Shown piece after piece: positions 14,592-22,178 of a stretch of 64,000 nucleotides of DNA (positions within the stretch are counted from its first letter, which is position 1; each line of letters begins with the position of its first letter). Below the pieces are notes generated by a model. The model was given only the letters and a program-made list of their open reading frames with translations. It was not told the origin of the DNA and ran no database searches. Source of the stretch: Clostridia bacterium (lineage in GTDB: Bacteria; Bacillota; Clostridia; Peptostreptococcales; Anaerovoracaceae); the NCBI GenBank assembly GCA_902363595.1, contig CABJAP010000008.1:154302-218301 (forward strand), written 5' to 3'. The position numbers and the translations under genes were made by a program.

Positions 14592-15125
14592 TTATATCTC
14601 CCCAAGCTCTTTGAGGAATTGCTCTCTGGAAACGCCGTACTGATTCAGCCGGTTTAAAAAACACTTGCTGTTTCCATATCCGATCCCCAGGGCTTTCCCC
14701 AGCCTGTCTCTTCTGTCTGCGGCCTGAGGGTCGGCTGTCAGCCCGTACTTCCTCAGATCCTCCATGGTAAATTCGTTTCGATCCTCTTCAACGGTATAGT
14801 GGGCATGTTCAAGGGCCTGCTGTATACTCTGCGGCGACGCGTTCTCAATGCCGATGTCTCCGGCCTTCAAGGCGTCTGTTTTGGACAGATAGGCCTGGCC
14901 GGCATTGGGGAATTTTTCTGTGAGCCGTTTGCGTATCTCTACCCCTGCATAGTCCGGGTCGGTAAAAATAATGATGCCTTTTTCATTATACGCTTTTTCG
15001 ATCAGCTGCCAAGTCTCTTTTTTGATTCCATATCCGTGGGTCTCTATGGTCTGGGCATCGACCGCTCGTTTGACTGCCGCTGTGTCATCCCGGCCTTCAA
15101 CCACAATGATCTCTTTAATTTTCAT
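14592..15125 (-). CDS. rnmV: Ribonuclease M5
   Basis: A 177-residue Toprim nuclease that matures the 5S rRNA precursor in Firmicutes. The Toprim core shows IIVVEGRDDTAAVKRA (catalytic Glu) and IIFTDPDYAGVEIRKRL (DxD-like acidic site). The C-terminal part, with LRKYGLTADPQAADRRDRLGKALGIGYGN, is specific to RNase M5. It overlaps divIC by 11 bases and abuts rsmA. Confidence 0.95.
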   Translation of the reverse strand: MKIKEIIVVEGRDDTAAVKRAVDAQTIETHGYGIKKETWQLIEKAYNEKGIIIFTDPDYAGVEIRKRLTEKFPNAGQAYLSKTDALKAGDIGIENASPQSIQQALEHAHYTVEEDRNEFTMEDLRKYGLTADPQAADRRDRLGKALGIGYGNSKCFLNRLNQYGVSREQFLKELGEI

Positions 15126-15579
15126 CTTTCGTCTCTTTCTCTTGTTCAGTCTCGTCCGCGGATGGAACGTAAATCTTTTCCCCCGGAAGCACCAGACGCA
15201 GCTGCGTCCTGGCCTGTTCTTTGATGTAGTCCGGGTTGCTCAGCTGGTTCAGTTCCTCCTCCAGTTCCGCTTTCTGCTCCTTCAGCTCCTGCTGCTGTTT
15301 GAGGATTTCTTTCTGTTCTTGTTTCAGCGTGACGATATTATAAACGGACACACCAATGACCGCTACAATGGCAAAGATTATAGCGGCAGAGATGATGCTC
15401 CTTCTTTTTTTCGCCTGTTTGATGCTCGCTCTGACAGGCCGATCGGAAACAGGCGATGGATTCGTTCTTCCCTTTTTATGCTGTCTGCTCCTCTTTTCCT
15501 GTCGTTTGCGGCGAGCCTCCTCAATGTCGATTACCTGGCTGCTGTCTTTAAATTGTTTGCTCCTTTTTCTTTTTGCCAT
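15115..15579 (-). CDS. divIC: DivIC/FtsB-like septum formation initiator
   Basis: A 154-residue bitopic protein: a basic cytoplasmic N-terminus (about 1-60), one membrane helix (SIISAAIIFAIVAVIGVSVY, about 62-81) and an extracellular coiled coil rich in Lys, Glu and Gln (about 85-120). It ends in NPDYIKEQARTQLRLVLPGE, the conserved DivIC/FtsB tail. The family links early and late divisome proteins with FtsL and DivIB. It follows yabQ with a 32-base overlap, the Bacillus/Clostridium order yabP-yabQ-divIC. Confidence 0.92.
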   Translation of the reverse strand: MAKRKRSKQFKDSSQVIDIEEARRKRQEKRSRQHKKGRTNPSPVSDRPVRASIKQAKKRRSIISAAIIFAIVAVIGVSVYNIVTLKQEQKEILKQQQELKEQKAELEEELNQLSNPDYIKEQARTQLRLVLPGEKIYVPSADETEQEKETKDEN

Positions 15580-15919
15580 GTCTCTTTCTCAAACCTCTTG
15601 TCCTTTTTCCCTCACAGTGAGTTGGAAGTATTATACCACAAAAGCATTTCTTCCACAACAAAACCCCGATTGCGAACGCGCAGACAGCATGGACGCTGAG
15701 ACGGCCGTATGCACAATAATAAAGAAACTGTGACGTGATTACGGCAGCCGCCAGCCAGAAGAAAATCTCCAGGCAGACTCGGATCCACTTGTGGATCTTA
15801 ATCCGCCCGCAAAGAAAAGAACATAACTGATAGAAAAGCATGAAGGCAATCCCAGCTCCCAGCATGACCAAGCACTGGCCTGCCTGCTCTTTTATCAGGT
15901 CGGTCAATTCTATACTCAT
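15548..15919 (-). CDS. yabQ: Spore cortex biosynthesis protein YabQ
   Basis: A 123-residue membrane protein with about four hydrophobic segments and a very basic C-terminus (KRTRGLRKRHGKKKKE). Length, topology and position between yabP and divIC match YabQ, which in Bacillus is made in the mother cell under sigma-E and is needed for cortex formation. It shares a four-base overlap with yabP, and its 3' end overlaps the divIC start. I rely on context as much as on sequence, since YabQ is weakly conserved. Confidence 0.85.
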   Translation of the reverse strand: MSIELTDLIKEQAGQCLVMLGAGIAFMLFYQLCSFLCGRIKIHKWIRVCLEIFFWLAAAVITSQFLYYCAYGRLSVHAVCAFAIGVLLWKKCFCGIILPTHCEGKRTRGLRKRHGKKKKEQTI

Positions 15920-16176
15920 TTAAGAATCTTTCGGATGAGCCCTTTTTCTGATTTGTCTTTTTTCTGCGTATAAGCCAGCGAATTGATCTCGCCTGTGATC
16001 ACGGCCTTTCCTTCGCCCAGATCGAGCATCTGGATATGCAGCCCTTTGCCTTTGATCAAAAGGCCTCCTGTCTTTAAATTAGCGCAGATTTCTTCTTCGT
16101 CGAAGTTGTCGATATCCGCCACTTCGGTGACGGTTATCTTCTCCCTGTTATCAATGGTAATCACATGGTTTTCCAT
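15916..16176 (-). CDS. yabP: Sporulation protein YabP
   Basis: An 86-residue protein of the YabP family. It has HVITIDNREKITVTEVADID at the N-terminus, the ANLKTGGLLIKGKGLHIQ core and LGEGKAVITGEINSLAYT near the end, all characteristic. The start is placed at the ATG at 16176, nine bases from GGAGG; a TTG two codons earlier sits too close to it. In Bacillus it is a mother-cell protein of unknown biochemistry. It indicates an endospore-forming lineage. Confidence 0.92.
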   Translation of the reverse strand: MENHVITIDNREKITVTEVADIDNFDEEEICANLKTGGLLIKGKGLHIQMLDLGEGKAVITGEINSLAYTQKKDKSEKGLIRKILK

Positions 16177-16430
16177 AGGCAAATTCCTCCTTATTAGCAG
16201 TATATTGCCCGGGAAAGGTTCCTAGAACGATTACCTGTCTGTGCTTTATCTACTTTCCTATTATAATGCAAAAGTTCTTTCCGTTTATTACGATCTTCTT
16301 ACAGTTCTAATAGATTTTCCTTAAGTTTTATGATCCGGTGATGCATGGTATTTTATTTCTCTGGAATAAAAAAAGAAGTAAGAATGCATCTTTTTGATAG
16401 CATTTTTGTCTCTTAAAAGAAGGCTGACGC

Positions 16431-16496
16431 TATAATGTAGTGGCTTTGTCTAAATCTGTCGAAAAGCTTCGAAGTGTGCCGAAATAACGGTACAAT
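16431..16496 (+). promoter_or_regulatory. Promoter region with four 0A-box-like sites at exact 10-bp period
   Basis: Heptamers start at 16447 (TGTCTAA), 16457 (TGTCGAA), 16467 (CTTCGAA) and 16477 (TGCCGAA), each 10 bp apart and in the same direction. The known Spo0A box core is TGNCGAA; two match exactly and the other two match at six and five of seven positions. TATAAT at 16431 lies just before the row. A second -10, TACAAT at 16491, lies after it, 17 bp from TTCGAA, so sites overlap its -35. The next gene pair includes a Spo0A-type DNA-binding domain. Confidence 0.65.
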
Positions 16497-16562
16497 ATTC
16501 TGATCTAATAAGCTGTATTTTTTGATTCTTCTCCCGTATCATTGTAGAAGGGAGTGATAGTT

Positions 16563-16907
16563 GTGACATTACAGAAAAATATGTCTAATATGATGAATGC
16601 CATCCGAACGAGTCGCAAGCAATCCATTGCTGAATTTTCAGAAGAACTGGGTATCTCGCGTTCTTCTACGCAGGAGCTGTTAAAAGGCACCGGAAATCCC
16701 AGAATGGACACGGTTGAACATATCGCCCATCGACTGAAGGTCGATCCGCTGACGCTGCTTTCTTGTTCCTATTCGGAAAAGCAATTGGAAAGTACACTTT
16801 TGTTATTAAAAACCATCGATGCCTTTTCTAAGCTTTCTGATGAAAAGAAGCTGAAATTTGCATCTTTATTTCAAGAATTAATTTTACTTATGGAGTCTGA
16901 AACATGA
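16563..16907 (+). CDS. XRE-family HTH regulator
   Basis: A 114-residue protein. Residues about 5-62 form a lambda-repressor-like helix-turn-helix (SIAEFSEELGISRSSTQELLKG, then MDTVEHIAHRLKVDPLTLL), followed by a helical tail. The start is the GTG at 16563, eight bases after GGGAG; a GTG at 16554 lies inside that site. It overlaps the next gene by four bases (ATGA), so the pair is translationally coupled. It lies downstream of a row of 0A-box-like sites. A role in sporulation or post-exponential control is inferred from the partner and the sites. Confidence 0.87.
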   Translation: MTLQKNMSNMMNAIRTSRKQSIAEFSEELGISRSSTQELLKGTGNPRMDTVEHIAHRLKVDPLTLLSCSYSEKQLESTLLLLKTIDAFSKLSDEKKLKFASLFQELILLMESET

Positions 16908-17248
16908 TTACGAAAATACGAGAATTACTGTGCTGCCTTGGGATTACTGCCAATTACACAGGGTTTTATTACACGTCCTACGCCGTTTACCTTGCAATGG
17001 AAGACATGGAATGTTTGTCCCTTGTGACCAAATACCTTTATCCGGAGGTAGCCAAACATTATCACACCACTCCGGCCTGCGTGGAGCGTAATATCCGTAC
17101 TGTCATTCAAATTGCCTGGGCACAGAATTCCAGCCTTCTAATCCGCTTGTCAAAAGACACGAACCTGCGCAAGCCCACTACAGCACAGTTTATCGCTATT
17201 CTTACAACCCATTTTCTAGAATCGGATCGCAGTGCTGTCCCAAATTAG
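16904..17248 (+). CDS. Stand-alone Spo0A C-terminal-type DNA-binding protein
   Basis: A 114-residue protein that aligns over its length with the effector domain of Spo0A. It has the N-terminal helices ending in the LYPEVAKHYHTTPACVERNIRTVIQIAWAQ stretch (about residues 45-74: TP-x-x-VER-x-IR is the recognition helix) and the KPTTAQFIAILTTHFLE tail. No receiver domain precedes it; the upstream gene supplies an XRE protein instead. It could bind 0A boxes without phosphorylation control, or compete with full Spo0A. No gene follows for about 460 bp. Confidence 0.88.
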   Translation: MITKIRELLCCLGITANYTGFYYTSYAVYLAMEDMECLSLVTKYLYPEVAKHYHTTPACVERNIRTVIQIAWAQNSSLLIRLSKDTNLRKPTTAQFIAILTTHFLESDRSAVPN

Positions 17249-17712
17249 GATAAATTTGTATACCTTTTTCGCTACGACCTCAGAGGCCAAAGGCTGCGGA
17301 GCGAAAACAAAATGCCTCACTATTAAAATCTTTTAAAAACGTGTTTATTTCAGACATTTTTTAGCCTGTGATGCGTGCTACCAGATTAAAAGTATCAGGG
17401 TTTATCCCGATATCCTTCAATCCTGATCGTTTTCTCAATGGCTTGCTTCAAAAGTGTCAGTCATGAAGGCGTTTTTTTCTAAACCTTGATACTTTTCTCT
17501 GCATTGATAAAAACTCTCGAGATAGAAGACCCCACCAGTGACATAAGCCATCCTGCCCCGAAATACCAAACTCCCGCAAAGGACGATGGCCGATTTCGCT
17601 GCAATTCCGCACTAATTTGTTCAATATGTTATAATAAAAATTATCAAGTCTTTTAATGAACTTTTAATTTTCTCATGTTATCCTTATGCCATAATCAAAA
17701 GAGAGGTGCAAT
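17249..17712. other. Intergenic region before the two-component operon
   Basis: About 460 bases with no recognised gene. An AT-rich part with a TATAAT near 17632 and a CATAAT near 17690 probably contains the promoter of the response-regulator gene, but I find no convincing -35 for either. No repeat or known RNA motif is evident. Confidence 0.45.
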
Positions 17713-18390
17713 ATGCGTTTACTAATTGCAGAAGACGAAAAAAATCTCAATCGAATCCTTACCCAGCAGTTTAAAGATAACGGCTACAGCGTTGATTCCT
17801 GCCAGGACGGCGAAGAGGCCCTGGACTATATTGCCGCTGCCGACTACGATGTCATAGTGCTTGATATTATGATGCCGGGCGCGGATGGATTGACTGTACT
17901 GCAGCAGCTGCGCAGCCAGGGAATTGATACTCCGGTCCTGTTCCTTACCGCTAAAGACAGCATCTCTGACCGAGTTGAAGGGTTGGATCTGGGCGCGGAT
18001 GATTACTTGACCAAGCCATTTGCCTTCGAAGAGCTGCTGGCCAGAGTCCGCGTTCTCACGCGAAAGAAGACCGGCAGCAAAACCAATATTTACAAACTGG
18101 CAGACCTGACGGTCAACAGCCAGAGCCGGGAAGTAAAGCGGGGCGATACCTCGATCTCTCTTTCTTCCAGAGAATTTTCCATTCTGGAATATATGATTAT
18201 GAACAAAAATATGGTGCTTTCCCGCGATACCTTAGAGCGCCATGTTGTCAACTATGATTACGAAGGTTCTTCCAATATGATCGACGTTTACATCCGTTAT
18301 CTGCGGAAAAAAATCGATGAAGGATTTGAGCCCAAGCTGATTCACACTGTTCGGGGCGCAGGTTATGTATTGAAGGTGGGCGGAAAATGA
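17713..18390 (+). CDS. OmpR/PhoB-family response regulator
   Basis: A 225-residue regulator: receiver domain (1-120) with the acidic pocket AEDE, phosphoacceptor Asp51 in VIVLDIMMPG, the Thr in FLTAKD and Lys in YLTKPF; then a winged-helix domain (about 128-223) ending VRGAGYVLKV. The start follows GAGAGGTGCAAT. It overlaps the histidine kinase by four bases, so the two are a cognate pair. The PepSY protein immediately downstream suggests control of an envelope function. The signal is unknown. Confidence 0.94.
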   Translation: MRLLIAEDEKNLNRILTQQFKDNGYSVDSCQDGEEALDYIAAADYDVIVLDIMMPGADGLTVLQQLRSQGIDTPVLFLTAKDSISDRVEGLDLGADDYLTKPFAFEELLARVRVLTRKKTGSKTNIYKLADLTVNSQSREVKRGDTSISLSSREFSILEYMIMNKNMVLSRDTLERHVVNYDYEGSSNMIDVYIRYLRKKIDEGFEPKLIHTVRGAGYVLKVGGK

Positions 18391-19805
18391 AAAAGTTTTC
18401 CATTAAAACCCGGGTTACAATCTGGTATGTGTTCTTCCTGGTTGTCCTGGTTTGCCTGGTCTTTGTTTCGCTCATCTATACCAGCAACCGCCTGATCCAG
18501 AAAAATATTATGGGAGATCTGACCGCAGTAGTAGAGGACAGTTGCCGGGACGTGAAGATTAAAGACGGTATCCTGGAAATCGACGACGACATGATCACCT
18601 ATCGGGACAGCGTCTACGTGCTGGTCTACAAGGAAAACAACTTTATCGTCACCGGATCGCTGCCTGCAGGGGTAAAGAAAGAAATTCCCTTTAAGGCAGG
18701 ACAGGCGAGAAAAGAAACGGACAGCGGGCGGGAGTTCTATGTGTATGATTATCTGATCAGCGACGAGACTTTTGACGATGTCTGGGTCCGGGGCATCACA
18801 TCGGCTGACTTGGGGAAATCCGATCCGGCAATCGCTTTTATGCTGAAAATGTTTCTGATCGCGCTGCCCCTTTTGATCCTTCTTGCGGCCTTGGGAGGCT
18901 ACTATATCACCAAGAGCGCTTTCCGGCCCGTATTCCGGATCAGTGAAACAGCTCGGCGCATTGAAGCCAGCAAGGACTTGTCTCAGCGTATCGGACTGGA
19001 CGCCCAGACTAACACCAAGGATGAACTCTATGACCTTGCCGCCACCTTTGACCGGATGCTGACGCGTCTGGAAGCTTCTTTCCAAGCGGAAAAACAGTTT
19101 TCCAACGATGCCTCCCATGAACTGCGGACACCCATTTCGGTTATCATGGCACAGTGCGAGTACGCTCTGAGAAAAGCATCCACGCTGGAAGAAGCCCAAA
19201 CGGCCCTGGAGGTGATCCTGGCTCAATCGAAAAATATGTCCGCTCTGGTCAGTCAGCTTCTGACCCTGGCCCGCGCTGATCAAGGGACAGCCCAATTGGA
19301 ATTCGAAACCATCAATATCAGCGAGATCACGGATATGGTGGCGCTGGAGCAGGCGGAACTTGCCGCCCGCAAAAACATTTCGATCCAGCGCGATATCCAG
19401 CCTGACATTTTCGCCTGTGTAGATGAAACCCTCTTTATGCGAATCTTTATCAATTTGATCTCCAATGGAATCAAGTACGGTAAAGAGGGCGGATTTATCC
19501 GGGTGATTCTGAAACGAGACAAAGATCGGGCGGTCAGCCAAATCATTGACGATGGAATCGGCATTCCGCCGCAGGATCTGCCCAAGATTTGGGATCGTTT
19601 TTACCAGGTCAATCCATCCCGCAGCAGTGGAAGCGGCGCCGGCCTGGGACTGTCTATGGTCAAATGGATCGTATCCGCTCACGGAGGGACGATCAAAGTT
19701 GATAGTATATTGGGAAAAGGGACGCGGTTTACCATCTCCCTGCCCCTCAATCGAACAATTCAAAAGGAGGAAGTATATCATGAAAGAGAAAATTTTGAAG
19801 AATAA
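18387..19805 (+). CDS. Membrane sensor histidine kinase
   Basis: A 472-residue HAMP-type kinase: membrane helix about 12-34, extracellular sensor of about 115 residues, second helix about 150-170, HAMP to about 225, HisKA with His244 in ASHELRTPISVI, and HATPase_c with NLISNGIKYG, DDGIGIP and GAGLGLSMVK. All catalytic boxes are intact. It is coupled to the response regulator by a four-base overlap, and its last 26 bases overlap the PepSY gene, whose ribosome binding site lies inside its coding sequence. Confidence 0.93.
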   Translation: MKKFSIKTRVTIWYVFFLVVLVCLVFVSLIYTSNRLIQKNIMGDLTAVVEDSCRDVKIKDGILEIDDDMITYRDSVYVLVYKENNFIVTGSLPAGVKKEIPFKAGQARKETDSGREFYVYDYLISDETFDDVWVRGITSADLGKSDPAIAFMLKMFLIALPLLILLAALGGYYITKSAFRPVFRISETARRIEASKDLSQRIGLDAQTNTKDELYDLAATFDRMLTRLEASFQAEKQFSNDASHELRTPISVIMAQCEYALRKASTLEEAQTALEVILAQSKNMSALVSQLLTLARADQGTAQLEFETINISEITDMVALEQAELAARKNISIQRDIQPDIFACVDETLFMRIFINLISNGIKYGKEGGFIRVILKRDKDRAVSQIIDDGIGIPPQDLPKIWDRFYQVNPSRSSGSGAGLGLSMVKWIVSAHGGTIKVDSILGKGTRFTISLPLNRTIQKEEVYHERENFEE

Positions 19806-20499
19806 AACATTGGTTATTGTTGTTGCCGCCATTGTAGTTTGTGCAGTGGGATTTGCGGCAGGTATGATGGTGAAAACGGCTCTTGCCCATGACAGCGGCA
19901 ATTATATCGGCGCCGAAAAAGCAAAGGTCATCGCCTTGGAAAGTGTAGGGGTTTCCCCGGCTAAAGCGACTTTTACCAAGGTGGAAATCGACCGCTCCGA
20001 GCGGCCTGTTGTTTATGACATCGAATTCTACACGGCTTCCAATGAGTACGATTTTGAGATCAATGCCAAAACCGGGGACATCATGGAAAAAAGCAGTGAA
20101 GCCATTGCCGCAGGCAATCAGCAAACACAGACCTCCGGTCAGACCGATGCAGGAACTGTTCCGCCCGCCGTCACCCAGCAGCCAGGTCAGGCCCAGAGCA
20201 GCCAGCCAGCCGTTTCTGCCGGCCAGCCTTCTTCATCCGAGTACATTGGTGTGAACAAAGCCAAAAGTATTGCCTTTAAGCACGCCGGCGTCTCCGCATC
20301 AGCAGCCACAGTGACCAAGGCCAAGCTGGATTCGGATGATGGCGTGAAAACCTATGAAATTGAGTTTATCGTGGCTAATAAGGAATATGAATATGAAATC
20401 AACGCCTACACCGGTAAGGTGATGGATTATGACACGGAGGTTCTGGACAGCTATGAACATCATGACGACGACCATGATGATCACGATTATCACGATTAA
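19780..20499 (+). CDS. Membrane-anchored protein with two PepSY domains and a His/Asp-rich tail
   Basis: A 239-residue protein with an N-terminal membrane helix (about 9-30) and two homologous PepSY units (about 40-110 and 150-225). Both units open with the same pattern, IGAEKAKVIALESVGVS and IGVNKAKSIAFKHAGVS, and both carry a Y[DE][IF]EF strand. A Thr/Gln/Pro/Ser-rich linker separates them. The last 15 residues, YEHHDDDHDDHDYHD, look metal-binding. The start at 19780 follows AAAGGAGG. As third gene of the two-component operon it may modulate the sensor outside the membrane, or handle a metal or protease. Function inferred only. Confidence 0.85.
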   Translation: MKEKILKNKTLVIVVAAIVVCAVGFAAGMMVKTALAHDSGNYIGAEKAKVIALESVGVSPAKATFTKVEIDRSERPVVYDIEFYTASNEYDFEINAKTGDIMEKSSEAIAAGNQQTQTSGQTDAGTVPPAVTQQPGQAQSSQPAVSAGQPSSSEYIGVNKAKSIAFKHAGVSASAATVTKAKLDSDDGVKTYEIEFIVANKEYEYEINAYTGKVMDYDTEVLDSYEHHDDDHDDHDYHD

Positions 20500-20613
20500 A
20501 GCTGCGCCGCTCCATATGTGGGTGTGCCCCTGGATCCCGCAAAGCGCTCACTATCGAAAAAGCGCCAGAGTCGGAGCTGGTTTTTAAGATGAAGGAATGG
20601 GATGTTACGGGAA

Positions 20614-20652
20614 TAAACGGGGAAAATTCCATAAAATTTACCCCGTTTTCAA
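20614..20652. terminator. Probable intrinsic terminator after the two-component operon
   Basis: AAACGGGGAAAATT and AAATTTACCCCGTTTTC form an imperfect A/T-capped stem with a CGGGG/CCCCG core around 20617-20650, followed by TTTTC on the plus strand. The U tract is short, so efficiency is uncertain. Confidence 0.55.
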
Positions 20653-20826
20653 CGATTGCGCCCTCTCAGTTTGTGCAAACAGCAGCCAGGCTTGAATTTC
20701 TTCAATTTTTTCCGGCACGAGCCCCCGCAAATCCACAGCTTTACGTAAATATTGCCGATTTATATAAAAATTTTCCCCGGGGCCATACACACCGCCCAGG
20801 GCACATCCCCGGGGGGCCCACATCAC
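20638..20826 (-). CDS. Possible small protein, unrecognised
   Basis: A 62-codon frame on the minus strand between the MFS gene and the terminator. Its sequence (for example YINRQYLRKAVDLRGL) is not low-complexity and looks protein-like, and its stop lies inside the 20614-20652 hairpin. No good ribosome binding site is seen, and I recognise no family. It may be chance or a remnant. Confidence 0.2.
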   Translation of the reverse strand: MMWAPRGCALGGVYGPGENFYINRQYLRKAVDLRGLVPEKIEEIQAWLLFAQTERAQSLKTG

Positions 20827-20889
20827 TTCATCCTTTCGGCTGGCAGCATCAACACCGGCTTCATGCCTCTGCGCATCACCTATCCCTTC

Positions 20890-22155
20890 TTATTCTGCCG
20901 CTTTTTTCTTAATATGCCGATAGAGCATTGCCGCAAATACGAACCCTGCCAGGGACACGCCGGCCATAAATACAAAGGCATGATGAAAACCTGAAATTCC
21001 AGGGTATCGGTCGAGCCAGTTTCCTACCACAGCGTAGGCAAACATATCCGGCGAGTAACCGATAAAGGATGCCACACCCACAGCTGCTCCCGTATATTTA
21101 ATGGGGATACCAATTTCATCGATTACGGCAAAATAGATGCCTCTGGGGATAAAAACTACGAAGGCCACAAGGAGCATAAGAACAATTACCAGCCAGAGAA
21201 ATCCTTTATCCACCGGCGCCAGGAAAAAGGACATCAGCAGCCCTGCAATCAGCATAAAAGAAATTGCGATTACCTTTGTCGTCGAACCCGCTTTATCAGC
21301 AATGAAACCAGCGATCATTGCACCGAAAATACCGATGCCATATGTGCGTATTGTCGCCAGGACAGCTGCTGTACTCGTGCTGGCACCATAAATTTCTGTC
21401 GTATACGGCGTAATAAAGCTGAGACAGATATACACAAGATAGGAGCTGAAAATGATCAGCGCCAGCAGCCACACTCCCGGAAGCCTGAGCACAAATTTAA
21501 TCTCCGACCATTTTACGACGGTTGCCTGCTCTTTTAAGGAAGCGGCTTCCCGTTTCTCCGGCTTAAAGGCTACCCAGATTAAGAGGGCGCTGAAGAACAT
21601 CAGACAGCATAATGCAGCAATCCCAAAGTTAAGTGCCTTTTCTTCGGTTCCCACTTTTGTCAGTGCGAAGTTGAATAAAGCGATTACTCCAAAACAATAG
21701 AGCATTGGAACCAAACTGCGGCCGCTTTCCAAGATACCGAACAATCGCCCCTGCACATTGCTTTCCCCCAGCTGTCTGGTCGCCTTGATAATCGCTGCCC
21801 ACATGGGAAGCACTGCTGAAATGCCCATCAAAGCCCAAATGATCAAAAGCATCGTATAAGGAGGATGGAATAAGAGAAACAGCCCCAGGATACCTGTTAT
21901 CGTCAGCGAAATAGTCAAAAGGATACGTTCCGGGAGCATATCAGCCAGCCAGCCGCCGGGAAAGCGGGAGGCCAGCGCCGCGACCCCATACACGGTCATC
22001 AGTGATCCCATCTGAAGATTGGTCAGCTCGAACGCCGCTTTCATCGGATCATAGAAAGTCCAGCTTAAGTATGGAATTTCAAATACAGTAGACGACGCGA
22101 ACCATAAGGCTACCATTTTTAATGCGGTCTCTTTCATAGTTCTTTTATTTTCCAT
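20890..22155 (-). CDS. MFS transporter
   Basis: A 421-residue major facilitator with about 12 hydrophobic segments. GGWLADMLPERILL (about 67-80) is the loop 2-3 motif (usually G-x-L-a-D-r-x-G-r-k/r). The central cytoplasmic loop contains FKPEKREAASLKEQ, and GFIADKAGSTTK is the repeated motif in the second half. It follows the saccharopine-dehydrogenase-like gene by 23 bases and probably imports or exports that enzyme's substrate or product. The group is related to sugar/organic anion:H+ symporters, but the substrate is not deducible. Confidence 0.88.
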   Translation of the reverse strand: MENKRTMKETALKMVALWFASSTVFEIPYLSWTFYDPMKAAFELTNLQMGSLMTVYGVAALASRFPGGWLADMLPERILLTISLTITGILGLFLLFHPPYTMLLIIWALMGISAVLPMWAAIIKATRQLGESNVQGRLFGILESGRSLVPMLYCFGVIALFNFALTKVGTEEKALNFGIAALCCLMFFSALLIWVAFKPEKREAASLKEQATVVKWSEIKFVLRLPGVWLLALIIFSSYLVYICLSFITPYTTEIYGASTSTAAVLATIRTYGIGIFGAMIAGFIADKAGSTTKVIAISFMLIAGLLMSFFLAPVDKGFLWLVIVLMLLVAFVVFIPRGIYFAVIDEIGIPIKYTGAAVGVASFIGYSPDMFAYAVVGNWLDRYPGISGFHHAFVFMAGVSLAGFVFAAMLYRHIKKKAAE

Positions 22156-22178
22156 GATCGTTCACCCACTCCTTTATC

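Noticed and set aside
18363..19901. 512-codon open frame antisense to the histidine kinase
   Set aside because: The sense strand encodes every histidine-kinase motif in order; the antisense product matches no family and lacks a start signal.
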